The notes under the pieces are model-generated. The model made no database searches. It was given only the letters and a program-made list of their open reading frames with translations, and had not been told where the DNA came from. A stretch of DNA of 64,000 bases from Phyto melanocephala. Lineage: Eukaryota; Arthropoda; Insecta; Diptera; Rhinophoridae. The stretch is taken from positions 101,200,562 through 101,264,561 of the forward strand of contig OW799236.1 of NCBI GenBank assembly GCA_941918925.1, written 5' to 3'. The stretch's first letter is position 1. Each line of letters begins with the position of its first letter. Position numbers and translations under genes: made by a program. Of this stretch, positions 47,656-59,340 are shown one piece after another.

Positions 47656-50600
47656 AGTTATAATTGTCTGAGTGCACAAATGTTTACTCGCAGCATTCGT
47701 CATTCGTAGTAATATTTAAAGCAGCGTTGCCTGATGGTTTAGGAAAAAATCAATGATCGTATATTTATTTAATTAAACATGTAAGGCTAAATTCATTATG
47801 AAATAAAATGAATTTAAAAGTTATTACAATAAAAATTTTCGTGAAAAATTTTAACTAAAACTTATAATGAATGCGACAGGCTTATGAAACATAAATATAA
47901 ATATTTTTAAAAAAATATTGACCAATGGCAACGCAGCGTAGTCCGTTATTTCATTGTGCGACGTAGACATAGAATTTACTTTTTATATATTTATACATTT
48001 TTGAAAACAAATTTTACAACAAACACACAATTATATTTTATGATGCTAAAGATGCACATAAGAAGATTTTTTTAAATATAATGCATTTAAAATTTTATAG
48101 TTAATAATAACTAAAATACTTTAAAAAAGAATTGCTATTTTTCATCCATAAAATAAATAACAAAACATGCACTAAATCATTTAAACGCCTAAAATCGTCT
48201 AACCTATGACAAATCATAAAATCTGGCAGCCACGTTTTCACTCAATATTGAATTTTAAATACACGAACATTTACTAAATGAATATGCCGTGAATGTTTTT
48301 GTTACGAGCTGGTCGTAACACCTAAGTCGTGTAAGTTAAATACAAAAAAGTTACTGAATATGAAAATAGAAAAAACACGAAACTTTGCTTTGAGTGGTTG
48401 TGATATTGACATGTACAAGTAAAAAGTTATTGTGTAATATTTTCATTCATGAAGCTCGCTTTGTATGAAGAACGAGCCAACGAGCCACCATATCAGTAAA
48501 AGCGAGTGCTTAAAAGTATTCGAGACTAAAACTGATTTAGTAAACAGCGAGTGCGCTCGCAAGTATTATGTATTGTTGCAGTTCTCTGATGAAAGCAACT
48601 GTAAAAGACATTGACATCGGCCCTTTTAGCTTCAAGCCACAGATATAATTATGTAGATGTTACTACTATCTGTTTTGGTTGAATAGTGCTTTTTTTAACA
48701 CCGGGCCCTGTGTTTTTTTTTTTATTTTTTTTTTAATATTAATATTTCATTGATTATTTATTTCTTTTCTTCTTTATTTATTTCTCCTTTATATGTAAGA
48801 ATTTACTGTAACAAAGATTGATCACGTCCACTTTTTTTAATATATATAAAGTAGAAAAACAGATGGCCCTACTGTAAAATTTTAATATTTTATTAAATAT
48901 TATTTAACCCTTATTTTTGGAAATTGTATCCATACTAGGTGAAACAAAACGATCCAGAAAGCCTTATATTAAGTTTTGAAAATTTTTGTTCTTTATTCCT
49001 GAGGTATATATGTAAATATAAAGCTGATATGGTTAATCACACCATCGCCGTTATGAGAATAATATCATTATTAAAGGGCAATGTTTTCCCATAAGTATTA
49101 CACGGAAAATATGCTCTTTTTCATAATAAATTTAATGCAAAACTTCTTATCAAAAATTAAGTAAAAAAATTTTTTAAACCTTCTTGTAGTGTATTCAAAA
49201 TTCGAATAGATCAACTGGCCTCGAAATTACATGTGATTTCCATAAATGTATTGTTTTTGTCAATTAGCTTTTTATGTAAATGTTGTGGAAAATTATCAAT
49301 GTACTTGTACATGTTACGATTATATTTTATTTAGAATTATTGTGCTATCACGCAATTGTTGTAACTAAACGTTAAATAGCTGTCATGTAGTGAATGAATG
49401 TAATGAATATTTTTAAGGATAGTTGTTATATAATTTTGTAATATTTAAAACATTTTAAATAATAAAATATTTAACAAAGTTTCAAAAAAAATTAATCTTT
49501 ACAAAATGTATTATAGATTTGCTACTTCAAATTAGTAAATTATACCGTAAGTAATATAAAATCGCACTCTTTTACAGACGTCTCAACTCATTATCTTGCT
49601 AGACTTTGAATCTAAATATACGCTTAATAAACCAGCTTGTGAAAAGAGCACCCCATTACATTATATTAAAATTAATAGGCAGCTCTTGTGTAGTTCTCTT
49701 GAGTCCATCGCATGGATCTCTTTGACATAATAGATTAAAAGAAAGGAGAACAATTATAAAGGAAAAATAATATTAGAAACAGAAGTTATTATCTGGTTCA
49801 TAAACTTTTCGGCAGAAGTTGTCCTACACAGCATTAGTTTCCTAATTCTTAACTGCTTCAGAGAATCATCAACCTTATAAAGGTAGAAATTTTGGTAAGG
49901 CACTCTCTACAATTAAATTGATCCAATTAAATTGGGTGAAAAATAAAACCACAACAAGTGGATTATATTTACATTTTTTTGTTAAGCCAGCAAAGATATT
50001 GTTGCGGTTTTAGAAGCAAACTTTCGCAAACATTCCACTAAATTTAAGCAATGAACACACTTACTCAGACGTCAAGCTTCGGGTTCTAATGACATATTCG
50101 CCCAAGAGAACTATTTATTTATAAAATGATTTTTTTTTAGATGGTGTTCTAATTTCTTCATACCGCCAACGGTATTAATTTCAATGGGGATATTGTTTTC
50201 GGTGCTACACATTATTTTTGCATGTTTTGCACAGTAGCAATAGTTTCATTCAATAGCATAAAAGCAATCAGCCGTAGGCATTTACAATTATTATCGAATG
50301 AACAGTGTTAGTATACTTCCTTATATCTTATTCGTTATTGTCATGTTTTGCAATTTTTTAAGGTTGCTGTGCCATCTTGGACAGGCTCTTAGCTGTGCCT
50401 TAAATGTTATCACATTTGTTAAATCCATATCTGGTTTGATGGGCTTAAAATGCAATATATGGGATTATATCCTTCAATTAAAAAACCACTGTCTGTAGCA
50501 GTACATCACAAGTGTATTTAAATATCTTTTACAAAAACTGAAATAATATTTGTACTCTCCTTAAACAAAATTAAAACAAATTCAAAACAGACTATTTTAG

Positions 50601-50690
50601 AAAAACTCTGTTTGCAGTAGTAACAGTCAATGTCAAATGAATTATGTGATGTCACATAATTCCTACATAACTGCATGGTAAAGACAACAT
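47656..50690. other. AT-rich spacer, no gene seen
   Basis: Includes a worn 11-bp inverted pair GC(A/T)GCGTTGCC at 47723-47733 and 47932-47942, a GCGAGTGCGCTCGC palindrome near 48547-48560, and the diverged repeat of 9719-9765 at 49668-49715. No gene. Confidence 0.4.
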
Positions 50691-50699
50691 TTTGTTATG

Positions 50700-50830
50700 T
50701 TATCTTGAAAATAGTGGTTCAGTTAGGAAATACTACAATATTCTACGTTGTTTTTACGATAGACACAATCTTTTGTCGGCAAAAATACAACGTATCCAAA
50801 AAGGCTTCATACAATGCGCACCATAAAGGT
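50700..50830 (+). pseudogene. Jockey-like reverse transcriptase scrap
   Basis: One frame reads FYDRHNLLSAKIQRIQKGFI then QCA (about 50753-50820). This resembles the jockey-group RT thumb (YY..H..RIERIQKKFI.YAL). No other part of the protein is recognised and the limits are approximate. Confidence 0.45.
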
Positions 50831-50849
50831 AATTGATGCTGTTGAATCT

Positions 50850-53639
50850 AGTTCTTAAAAGTACCTTAATGAGTCAACATACTATTCATTTATCCGTTTT
50901 CACTTTTGTACTTTAACTTTATGGAAAATTTTAAAGTAAAACAGTTCCTAGCCGAAGATGAAATATTTTCTGAATTCTATTTGCACTAAATTGCGAACTA
51001 AATATATTATTGAAAAATGTATTTCTGTACCAATCATAAAAATTAAGAATAAAGTCGTGGTTGTTCTTAAAAGCCCAATCCACCTTGCTAAGATTTTCTT
51101 AGCATTACATTAATAAAAGGTCCTAGTGCTTAGGAATATAAAACAGTTTAAAATAAATAGAAAGTAAAAATGTTTGTAAAATAAATGAGCAAAAATGTTA
51201 AAAATGTTGGTTGCATTGCAAATTGGTTTTACTTATTTTCTATTATTTAAATATTAAAATTAATAATTACATCAACGACTAATTCTAGTCAAAAACATTC
51301 ACAATTTTGTTATAAATCAGAAACTTTCTTGTATTCAAGAAGTTGCATTTAAATTTAATTTAAAAGCTGCATTTTCATAATCATCTTTTAAAATATCTCG
51401 ACAAAAGGTTCATCAGGATGTTATATGTAATAAATTACATGTAACTCGATAGCATCTTTTTATGATAGTGATGTCATAAGTGTCCAAAAAAAGTTTTAAA
51501 AACATCTAACAATTTTATCCAATAAAAATTTTTTTGATAAATTTATTTTATTTCACAACAAATAGCAAATATCCTGAGAAATTTTTCGTTTTCTTTTTAT
51601 GTTGAATTCTACTCCACATAAAAATGTTTATCTAAACATTGTCTTTGCACAAATAACAACATAAACAAGCGGAAATAGACAAAGGATAAAAATGAAAAAT
51701 GAGCGAAAATAGAAAACAGGAAAATAAAGTTCATACTAAATTTCGATATGACCTCGTTTGTTGAAAAAGTAATAGTATTTTGTTACACTGAAAGTGGGTG
51801 CACATATTTGTGCACTGAGATAAATCTCTATACATGCAGGTTAAACTCTCGCTGTATAGGTGGGCGATCTTAACAGGTAACTATTTCTTCTTGCTTCTGT
51901 AATTTCATGACAGTAATGACAGGGTGTTCTTATTTAAAAATACAAATTGAATTAAAACTTTTATTTAGGCCTTTAAATTTTCTTGGAATTAATTAATGTT
52001 TGCATTATATTTGCATAATCTCTATTAAATCTATTTGCATTAAGATCAAAGTGGGTGAAGAATTGCATCGTCGTTCAAGTAAATTGGATACGTATATCCA
52101 GTACTTGTTATCTATCACGTTTCTTTAGGTTTTTTAAACTTTTAAATACAAATACATAAAAACCAGCTTAAAAAAATTTTATGACATTAAATCTGAAAAT
52201 AGTTTTTGACATATGCCTTTAACAACTACGCCTTAGAAACGCCATTATGGATATTTAATTTTGCACCAATTTTTTGAGCACTCCTGGTCTGGCATCCTTA
52301 ATTGTGCCTCCAATGTTGCCTTTTTAATAACCAATTGTTGGTTTTTATTAGCAAAGACCAAAGATTTGACTTAGTTTACAAAAAGTTGCCCAACGGTTGC
52401 TCAAATCACATGAACGATGTAACCAATTTCCAAGTTCATTCCTTGAGATATTTTCATTGCTAATCGTTTTGCCTAACAAAGTGACGGTTTAAAACGTTGT
52501 GTAGCATGTTGAGCTATCTTTTTAAATTCATCTCTCCCAAATTTCCTTTTTTTTCAATGACATAAGAAAGGTGTCGTTTTTAGCGGCGATGGCTTCTTCT
52601 GTATGCATGTTAAAGGTTCGATTTGGCTTAATACATTAACAAGTTAAAAGCGTTAACAATTTTAATAATTCAACTGTTTATTTTTGTGTTAAAATACTTT
52701 AAAAGAAAAAGAAATAAAAACAAATCACAGTTGTGTTTCTGGAGGTGTTCTGAGTTTAATATAATGGACGCTCCGTAGCGCCATTTAGCAAAATATTCTG
52801 TTTCTATAAAAATCAATTCTGTCACTTCTTACATGATGTTTAAAGCGATTGAAGAATAAAACATATTTAAGTTGATTGGTTTTTTTTGTCTCTCTTTTCC
52901 GTCAATCCTTGATGATGATTTCCTAGTTTTATTCTTCTTCATCTCACCCAGATAGTTGCGCCCTATATATCTACAAAACGATAGTTGGTCCACATGATCA
53001 TAAGGACTTATAACGTAGTATGCTTTTAACGTAGTTATGTCCATCTACTAGGTACATACAAATAACTCACCACAACTTCTTTCATTTTATAGCAAACCTA
53101 TATCCATCCCTCATTATAACTTTGGAAAACGTGAGAAATGTCTAAAACTACTTTTTGTTTACTAGTGAAACACTATCTTTTAACTCTTCCAATAGAGTTA
53201 ATGTGGTCATTAATTATTATGTATTATTTGCGCAGTTCAATGACTTTGCGAGCCGAGAACGATGCGCTCTATCAGTTTGGAGAAAAGAGCGCGAATTTTG
53301 GAAACAAATTTTCACAATTTGTAAACGTTATTCAGGTATGAAGAAAAAAATTTCCAAAACAGCATTAGAATGGCATTAGAATGACAGCTAGTTTTACAGT
53401 TATTTTTATTGAAAATTCTATAGATTTATAGAAGAGGGGGATGTAGAAAGCAAGAGCCACCTCCAACACCAATACAGTCTATTGTTTTTCCCTTTATATA
53501 AGACAGGTAGAGGATTTATTAGAAAAAGAAATAGAGAAAGAGGGAGAGAGAGTTGCTGAAGATATGGTAAATGAAAATAAGAAAAAGTTAGTAGGAAATC
53601 GAATACAAGAAAGAAATACGAGCCTAATTACATGCTTAC
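50850..53639. other. AT-rich spacer, no gene seen
   Basis: The stretch 52220-52640 is less AT-rich and may be a decayed element on the minus strand, but no family could be named. Near 53245-53330 is a GC-richer block (CGAGCCGAGAACGATGCGCT), also unassigned. Confidence 0.35.
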
Positions 53640-54020
53640 CGGCCGCCCGACCTCCATGATAAGTCCGATGATATTCCCCAGTTTTCACTCCGAAACATAA
53701 CCCAACTCATCGTGGAATCGTCTACCTAACCACTTAAACCTGTGATTCTGTAGCCTCGAGCAGTGACAGACAATATGTTTACAGTCTCTAGTTCCTCCTC
53801 ATCTACTTATCCAAACTTTCACAGGAAAGTGCTCAATAGTCGACCTCAGATATACCCTATCCAGGCCCAGAAGTAACGTAGAGTCTGCTGATTTCAACTT
53901 GATCCATAAAGCCTTTGTTATTCGGCAGACCCTTCTATTCCTCCATGCCTCCTGTCGAATACCCACGGCCTAATACGCTCAAAATTGTAACCTATCGGAG
54001 GCCACAACACCTCCTATTTT
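53640..54020 (-). pseudogene. Non-LTR retrotransposon C-terminal fragment
   Basis: The minus strand gives RITKALWIKLKSADSTLLLG then LDRVYLRSTIEHFPV, matching the region after RNase H in I/R1-group elements (LW...D...T..LL...R..L...V.V.TGH). After a frame change come DEEELETVNI and CHCSRLQNHRFKWLGRRF, matching the EEEETVEHLLC.CPAL..RR...LG tail. Upstream and downstream parts are absent. It differs in sequence from the three + strand remnants, so it is another family. Confidence 0.6.
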
Positions 54021-54358
54021 ATATGTCTAAGAATACATTATAATCGGTAAAATTATTAACGATAACGATAACAACTTTAAATTGTATATAAAGCTTTCTC
54101 CATATAAGTATTTTTTAATAAAGAAATACATTTGTTATAATTATTGTATTGTATATATTTTTATTTCAGCTTTCTATTAAAATTATTTTAAATAATTTTA
54201 ATCTAGCTTAAGTTATTTTCTTTTTTTACTAATAAATATGAGAGAATATATACATGAAGAAAGTGTCATTTAAATAAAGTGCTATGCTTCCATTTTCTAA
54301 TTTCATTTAATTTTAAAATAAATAGGACTCTCAAAAAACATATAAGTATACTGATGAA

Positions 54359-54406
54359 GAATGCTGATGATGAAATCATAGCTGGTTTCGAAAATATATT
54401 CCAGTC
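54359..54406 (+). ncRNA. Candidate hammerhead ribozyme, second copy
   Basis: It has the same 48-nt layout as 8923-8970. Stem I is GAATG (54359-54363) with CAGTC (54402-54406), 4 of 5 pairs. The core CTGATGA is at 54364-54370. Stem II is GAAATC (54372-54377) with GGTTTC (54384-54389), six pairs including a U-G wobble, loop ATAGCT. GAAA is at 54390-54393, and a 3-bp stem III (AAT/ATT, 54393-54395 with 54398-54400) precedes the predicted cleavage nucleotide C54401. The same extra T follows the core. Stem II varies between copies while staying paired. A further CTGATGA lies just upstream at 54351-54357. Confidence 0.5.
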
Positions 54407-55417
54407 GGTTAATATTGCATTAATGTTTCAATATTAGTAATAATAATCTAAATGAGTATACAAGCTCAAGGTCGAGAACTTATTCTTCAATATTCATAAA
54501 TATTAACAAATTAGTGTAATTAAAAAAGAGCTTAGGAAGTTTTCTAATAAAAAATTAATCTATTAATTTATGTTAGAATGTTTTTACAAAATATATTATA
54601 AGAACAAAGGGCGCTTACGTGACACTAGCCGAACACCAGTTTTTAATAATTTTTCAAACTTTTCTCATGCTTATTTATATAAGTTCTTCTATTCCTATGT
54701 TTTAAAATAAAAATATAAAATAAAAACACATAAATATCTGACAAACAAACAAACAACACAGCAGTTATACATATGCAGTATGCACATAAACAAACACATA
54801 TACACACACAAACAAAAGGACGTAATTTTCAATTTAAAAGAATCAACAAAAAAGAATGTCATATGAGCAAAAGGTACAATATTTTTCATGTTTTTACTTT
54901 CGTAAAAATAAAATATTAGAAAAAACCAACTACAACTTCAAAAAATGCTTTAACAACAAAGCCATACGTGTACACGTATTGAATTATATTTTCCAAAAAA
55001 AAAAAAAAATAAAAAATACAAAATTAAATCTAGAAAGAAAAACAACAAAGTAGATGTAGAAAATTTATAATAAATTTTATATATTGGTATTAGTTATAGA
55101 AAATACTTACTTTATATGTGTTTCTCTAATATTTACATTGTTCTTTGCTAAAATTGCATAAAGAAATCTAATAATATTGCCACAAGTACAATGCATGGAA
55201 ATATTCGTTGAAGAAAAAGGAGGTTATATTGTTGTTGTAATTGATGTTTCTTCTATTTTCCAAGCATGTTGTTTATTTAAACTTATGGATGGATGTTTGT
55301 GGACAGTGGTATGAAAAACCACTTTATATTAATTATAATAATACTTCACAGATTCCAAATGTAAACCAAATTGACATTTTGGGATTCCTGTGTTCAAGGA
55401 GATAAAGTGTGTGAGTT
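54407..55417. other. AT-rich spacer, no gene seen
   Basis: Nothing recognised; an A run at 54994-55008. Bases 55418-55420 are the TAA target duplication of the next element. Confidence 0.4.
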
Positions 55418-55420
55418 TAA

Positions 55421-55980
55421 AGCTGAAAGTCCATACCACGCTTTCTACGCTTTTTCGCGTCGTACGCGAAGTAGTTATATGTTCTAAATTACAGAGCACA
55501 AAGCGTAGGACGCTATCACGCATACAACGCAAAAAGTAAGTTTACTTCATCGTATAATTACATTAGGTGAGAGCGTAAAGGAAAGCGTAATTTTTTGGCT
55601 ATCTTTTTTTATAAATGCGATTTGACAATTCTTGGCACTGGAATCTCTTTTTTATATATGTGGTGTTAAACAAACATTGGGACACAAAAAAATAATCAGC
55701 TGGGCTAACACCGCCACCTGTATAAGAGTACCCTGGTTTACTTTCGACTTTTTTAAGCATTATGAGCGATGAGGGAACAACTCAATTAAGTTTAAATACC
55801 AGAGATGACTAATTATATTTTATTTTTAACTAACTGGGTCCGGTCCATGAGTACCACCTCTCAACTTGTATTATTTGATGCGCAAAAAGCGTGGTATGTA
55901 ACTAAAAAAGCAGAAACCGTATGAGGTATAAAATGTGTAAAATGCGCTGACGCGAGAAAGCGTGTTGTGGACTTTCAGCT
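55421..55980. mobile_element. PIF/Harbinger-like MITE
   Basis: A terminal inverted repeat of about 26 bp (left AGCTGAAAGTCCATACCACG then CTTTCT; right, in reverse complement, AGCTGAAAGTCCACAACACG then CTTTCT) is flanked by TAA at 55418-55420 and 55981-55983. A 3-bp TWA duplication is the PIF/Harbinger signature. Subterminal regions are rich in GCG and CGCGT unlike the surroundings. The 560-bp body has no recognisable coding sequence. Confidence 0.75.
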
Positions 55981-55983
55981 TAA

Positions 55984-56712
55984 TATATATGTATGTTCAT
56001 GTATTTATGCTTGTGTATGTTGTTACTATGGCTTAATTTAGGTGTTTGAAAAATCATAAATGACCACAACAACAAATGATGGGATGTGTGCATATCCACT
56101 ATGTCATTCGGTTTTTAATAAGTCAAAATATTTATTTAACACCCCAGTGATAGGTAAATGTTGAATCTGTATGTCTGTCAGTCTATCTGTCTTTGCATAA
56201 GACAGTTTCTAAACCTTAAACAGATGAATAAGTTACGTTAAGTATTAACAATGCACTGTAAAGCAAAAGCAATTTTGTCAATGTTAAAAAAAAATAAATT
56301 TAAAACTATATATCTTGTAAACAGTTGTAAACACTCAATGTTGAAATATTCACCCTAAAGTTACCTGAAGAAATATGTTTGACACATTTATTTTTACTCC
56401 CATATTTTTTATGTTTGATAGCAATTTGTTATATTAAAATTATTATATGACTCTGTGCTTTTTTCTCTTTACGTTAAATAAAAAATCGGAATATGACATG
56501 ACCTCTACTTCATTCGTATAATGCAAACTCCTTAATTAGAGAATTTTTTTTTCCTTATTCTTTGGTGGTGGCCAATACACTGCTTTTGTTTATGTTCACA
56601 TGTGATATCTTTAGCGTATTAAGTTGCGCTTTCAAATTTTTTTTTTTTTTTGATAAAAAAGTAAAGAAAAATGACATGTTTTGATTAAGTATGGTGTAAA
56701 GTATCTGCCTCC
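55984..56712. other. AT-rich spacer with Helentron-like scrap
   Basis: Near 56098-56200 CACTATGTCATTCGGTTTTT, AACACCCCAGTGATA and TGTCTGTCAGTCTATCTGTC form a worn DINE-1/mini-me core with a decayed (GTCY)n tract. Confidence 0.4.
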
Positions 56713-57140
56713 ATGACTCCAATTACAGGCCATTTATCTTATCATGGAATTTGCAGAAACTTTCTTAAAGATATGCGGCTACATCTGACAGATGACGCAG
56801 TAGGTCTCGGATTTAAGCTCAGGAAATCGTTTTGGTCTACTCGCATAAGCCTGAGATGTCTGAGGTCCCCAAATAAAAAATCACAGGGCGTTAAATCTCA
56901 TGGTCTTGGTGACACACACCAAGATCCAAGATTGTGGTGTTACCACAATATTTCGAAATAATTCGTTCTGGAAACCGTTGCTACAATAAATGTGTGGTAG
57001 GCGGCGTCGTTCTGCTGAAACCACAAAAATACGTTATCATATTCCTGTAGCGAATATTGTTTACAGAAATTTCCGCCTCATGTTCCAAGACGAGTCACGC
57101 CACCTGATCAAACTCATGACTTTGATACTTTATTTAAAAA
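56713..57140 (-). pseudogene. Mariner (DD41D-like) transposase fragment
   Basis: The minus strand reads YDNVFLWFQQNDAAYHTFIV (about 57005-57045), the second catalytic motif with an inserted or altered residue at QND. It then has DLTPCDFLFGDLRHLRLMRV (about 56855-56910), the third motif with the FLWG block damaged by a small deletion, and a degenerate C-terminal part to about 56713. The D-to-D spacing is compatible with other copies here. No TIRs were found. Confidence 0.6.
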
Positions 57141-59237
57141 TTACTTTACGGAATACATTTTAAACAAACAACAGCCAGCAGTTACGGTCTTCATTTGCTA
57201 AGTGCATGAGCCATTATTTTGATCAAAGCAAAACATGAATTATTATTATATTTAGTAGATCGTTTGTAAATTCAACGCTGATTACTGCCGTACTCTCGCT
57301 GCCACACCACTGTCATAAACTGTAGGTCCTTTTACGTTTTATAACTTAATAAATATGTATTATGTGTCATGTATTTTTGTTATTCTTTTTTCTAGTCTAG
57401 TCACTAATATTTGGCGTCATGCTAGACAATATTTAACATCACTTACATGCAAAGTTTACTTTAGATTTAAATGCATGTACATTTATTTATATGCTCTATG
57501 AGTACAAACATACACACACTTATACACTAAAATCTATACTCATAGCCAAGTATGTTTGTAAATGTGTAAACAACTGTGTAATCACTAAAGGACTCGATTT
57601 ATTTATTTTCTTTCGTATAAAAATGTACACATTTCTAACTACACTTTGTAATGCGGGTAACAATTTTGTGCTCGTATCTTAATTTGAAAATGCAAAAGTC
57701 TATTTTTAAAATTTAATAACATGTTATTGAAGACCAATAAAATTTATTATTGAGTTTATTTTTAAAAACGAGTACAGCTACACTGGTTTGTGTGTAGAGG
57801 TGACCTAAAAAATATTTTCATTTCGATAAACTTTTTCTAGCTTCAAGGTTAATTTATAATATTTTTTTTATGTGCTTTTTTGTTCTCATTTTTTTTTTAT
57901 ATTTAATCTAGTACATGGTAACAGTTTGAAGTTATGGGGTCAGCTGCAGAAAAAATAAATATTTTAATATTTTTGCTTAAAACTTATAAACAGAAAAGGA
58001 GAGCACACAGTGCATTTGCAGATTTTTTTTATTGTTTGTTTGCTGTTGTTGTTAAGTACGAGAAATAATTTTTGTTGCATTTTCTTTTCTTTTCGTTTTA
58101 TTTTTATATTTGGTGTTGCCTTTCGGAAGGGTGTTTATTTTTACAATATTTTTTTTTGTTATATTTTGTATTTCAGTTGCATGATTTTTATATAATTTTT
58201 TTTTCTGTCAACATTTTATAGGTCAGTGGAGTTTTTGTTCAAATTTTTAAATACTATCAACAAAAGGCTTAAGATATTCTTTGAGTTGTGAGGAGTAAAA
58301 TACATATTACACCCTTTAAACAGAAAAATGGTATTGCACGAGTTTAGTGTAAGAGATACGATACAGTAATAAGCATTAATATTGTACGACAACCGCAATA
58401 TTTACACATAAATAACCAATTCGGCAAATATATTTTTCATATAGACAAATAGTTTTATTCACTATAAAAAATATATTATATATTATAGAAGTTGCTCCTG
58501 TTTATATTATTTTTTAAGTTATGAATACCCTTATGATTATATTTTAATTATCATTAATTATTACACTTTATGTATAATAAACTTTTTAATATTGTGGGAA
58601 CAGTTTTTTAAGTACAAAGATTATTATATGTCTTTGATAATGTCCCAGCAAAAAACTCTGTAACAAAAAAGTGAATTTTCAGGGGTTTATCTGGTGACGA
58701 AGTGATTAAATTTAGGTGAAAACACTATTGATTTTAACACTAGCGTGTTTTTGAACATCACGTGCTTACATAAATATATATATATGAACTGCTATCCATT
58801 ATAATAAGTGCATAGAACTCATATACATTTATTTGATGAAAAGCTTTGGATATTTCATGAGCTAATTTTCTTTGTTCACATGAATTGTATAAGATATTTT
58901 GCATGAAGTTTCATTCATTTTTAAGCACATCATTTATGAGAAACTATTTCACATTTTGACAGACATTTTGAATGAATAATTTTGCACTTTTGATTTAAAA
59001 GTCCTGAAAATGTAATTCCATTTGCACTACTTCTAATTTTTTTGCTAAATTAATAAAAAGTACCGATTTACTATATTAGCAAAACGTCTTCGTCTTGCTG
59101 TGATTTATGCCCGTTTTAGTTGAATATAACGTTTTAGATGACTTTTGAATATAGTTAATACACCCATTCTGTCTGATTGCTAAAGAAAATAACTATTAAT
59201 AAGTTTTCATAATAGAGACTTTCGCTTAATGATTAAG
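57141..59237. other. AT-rich spacer, no gene seen
   Basis: The block 58780-58950 is a diverged copy of 34612-34790 (CACATGAATTGTATAAGATA against TACATGAATTGTTTAAAATA). No gene. Confidence 0.4.
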
Positions 59238-59340
59238 ATTCATAAAAAATATTTTATGTTTATTAAAGGCTTATTTGACAGATATTGTAGAGAAATTTGT
59301 CAAAAAGGCCTTCAATAAACCTAAAATATTTTTTATGAAT
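59238..59340. repeat. Near-perfect 103-nt hairpin (palindromic MITE or hairpin RNA)
   Basis: The left arm 59238-59282, beginning ATTCATAAAAAATATTTTAT, pairs with 59296-59340, ending ATATTTTTTATGAAT. There are only a few mismatches over about 45 bp, and the central loop is about 13 nt. The right flank GGGCCGTATTCAT in inverse suggests the outer end of a palindromic MITE. A structured precursor RNA is possible but nothing here shows transcription. Confidence 0.7.

Noticed and set aside
47723..47942. Possible 220-bp MITE with GC(A/T)GCGTTGCC ends
   Set aside because: Only 11 bp of inverted repeat with one mismatch, and no target-site duplication.
48540..48565. GCGAGTGCGCTCGC palindrome as an element end or binding site
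   Set aside because: A short isolated palindrome with no partner or repeat context.
53240..53335. GC-richer block resembling a transposon untranslated region
   Set aside because: No terminal repeat and no coding shard beside it; the resemblance is from memory only.
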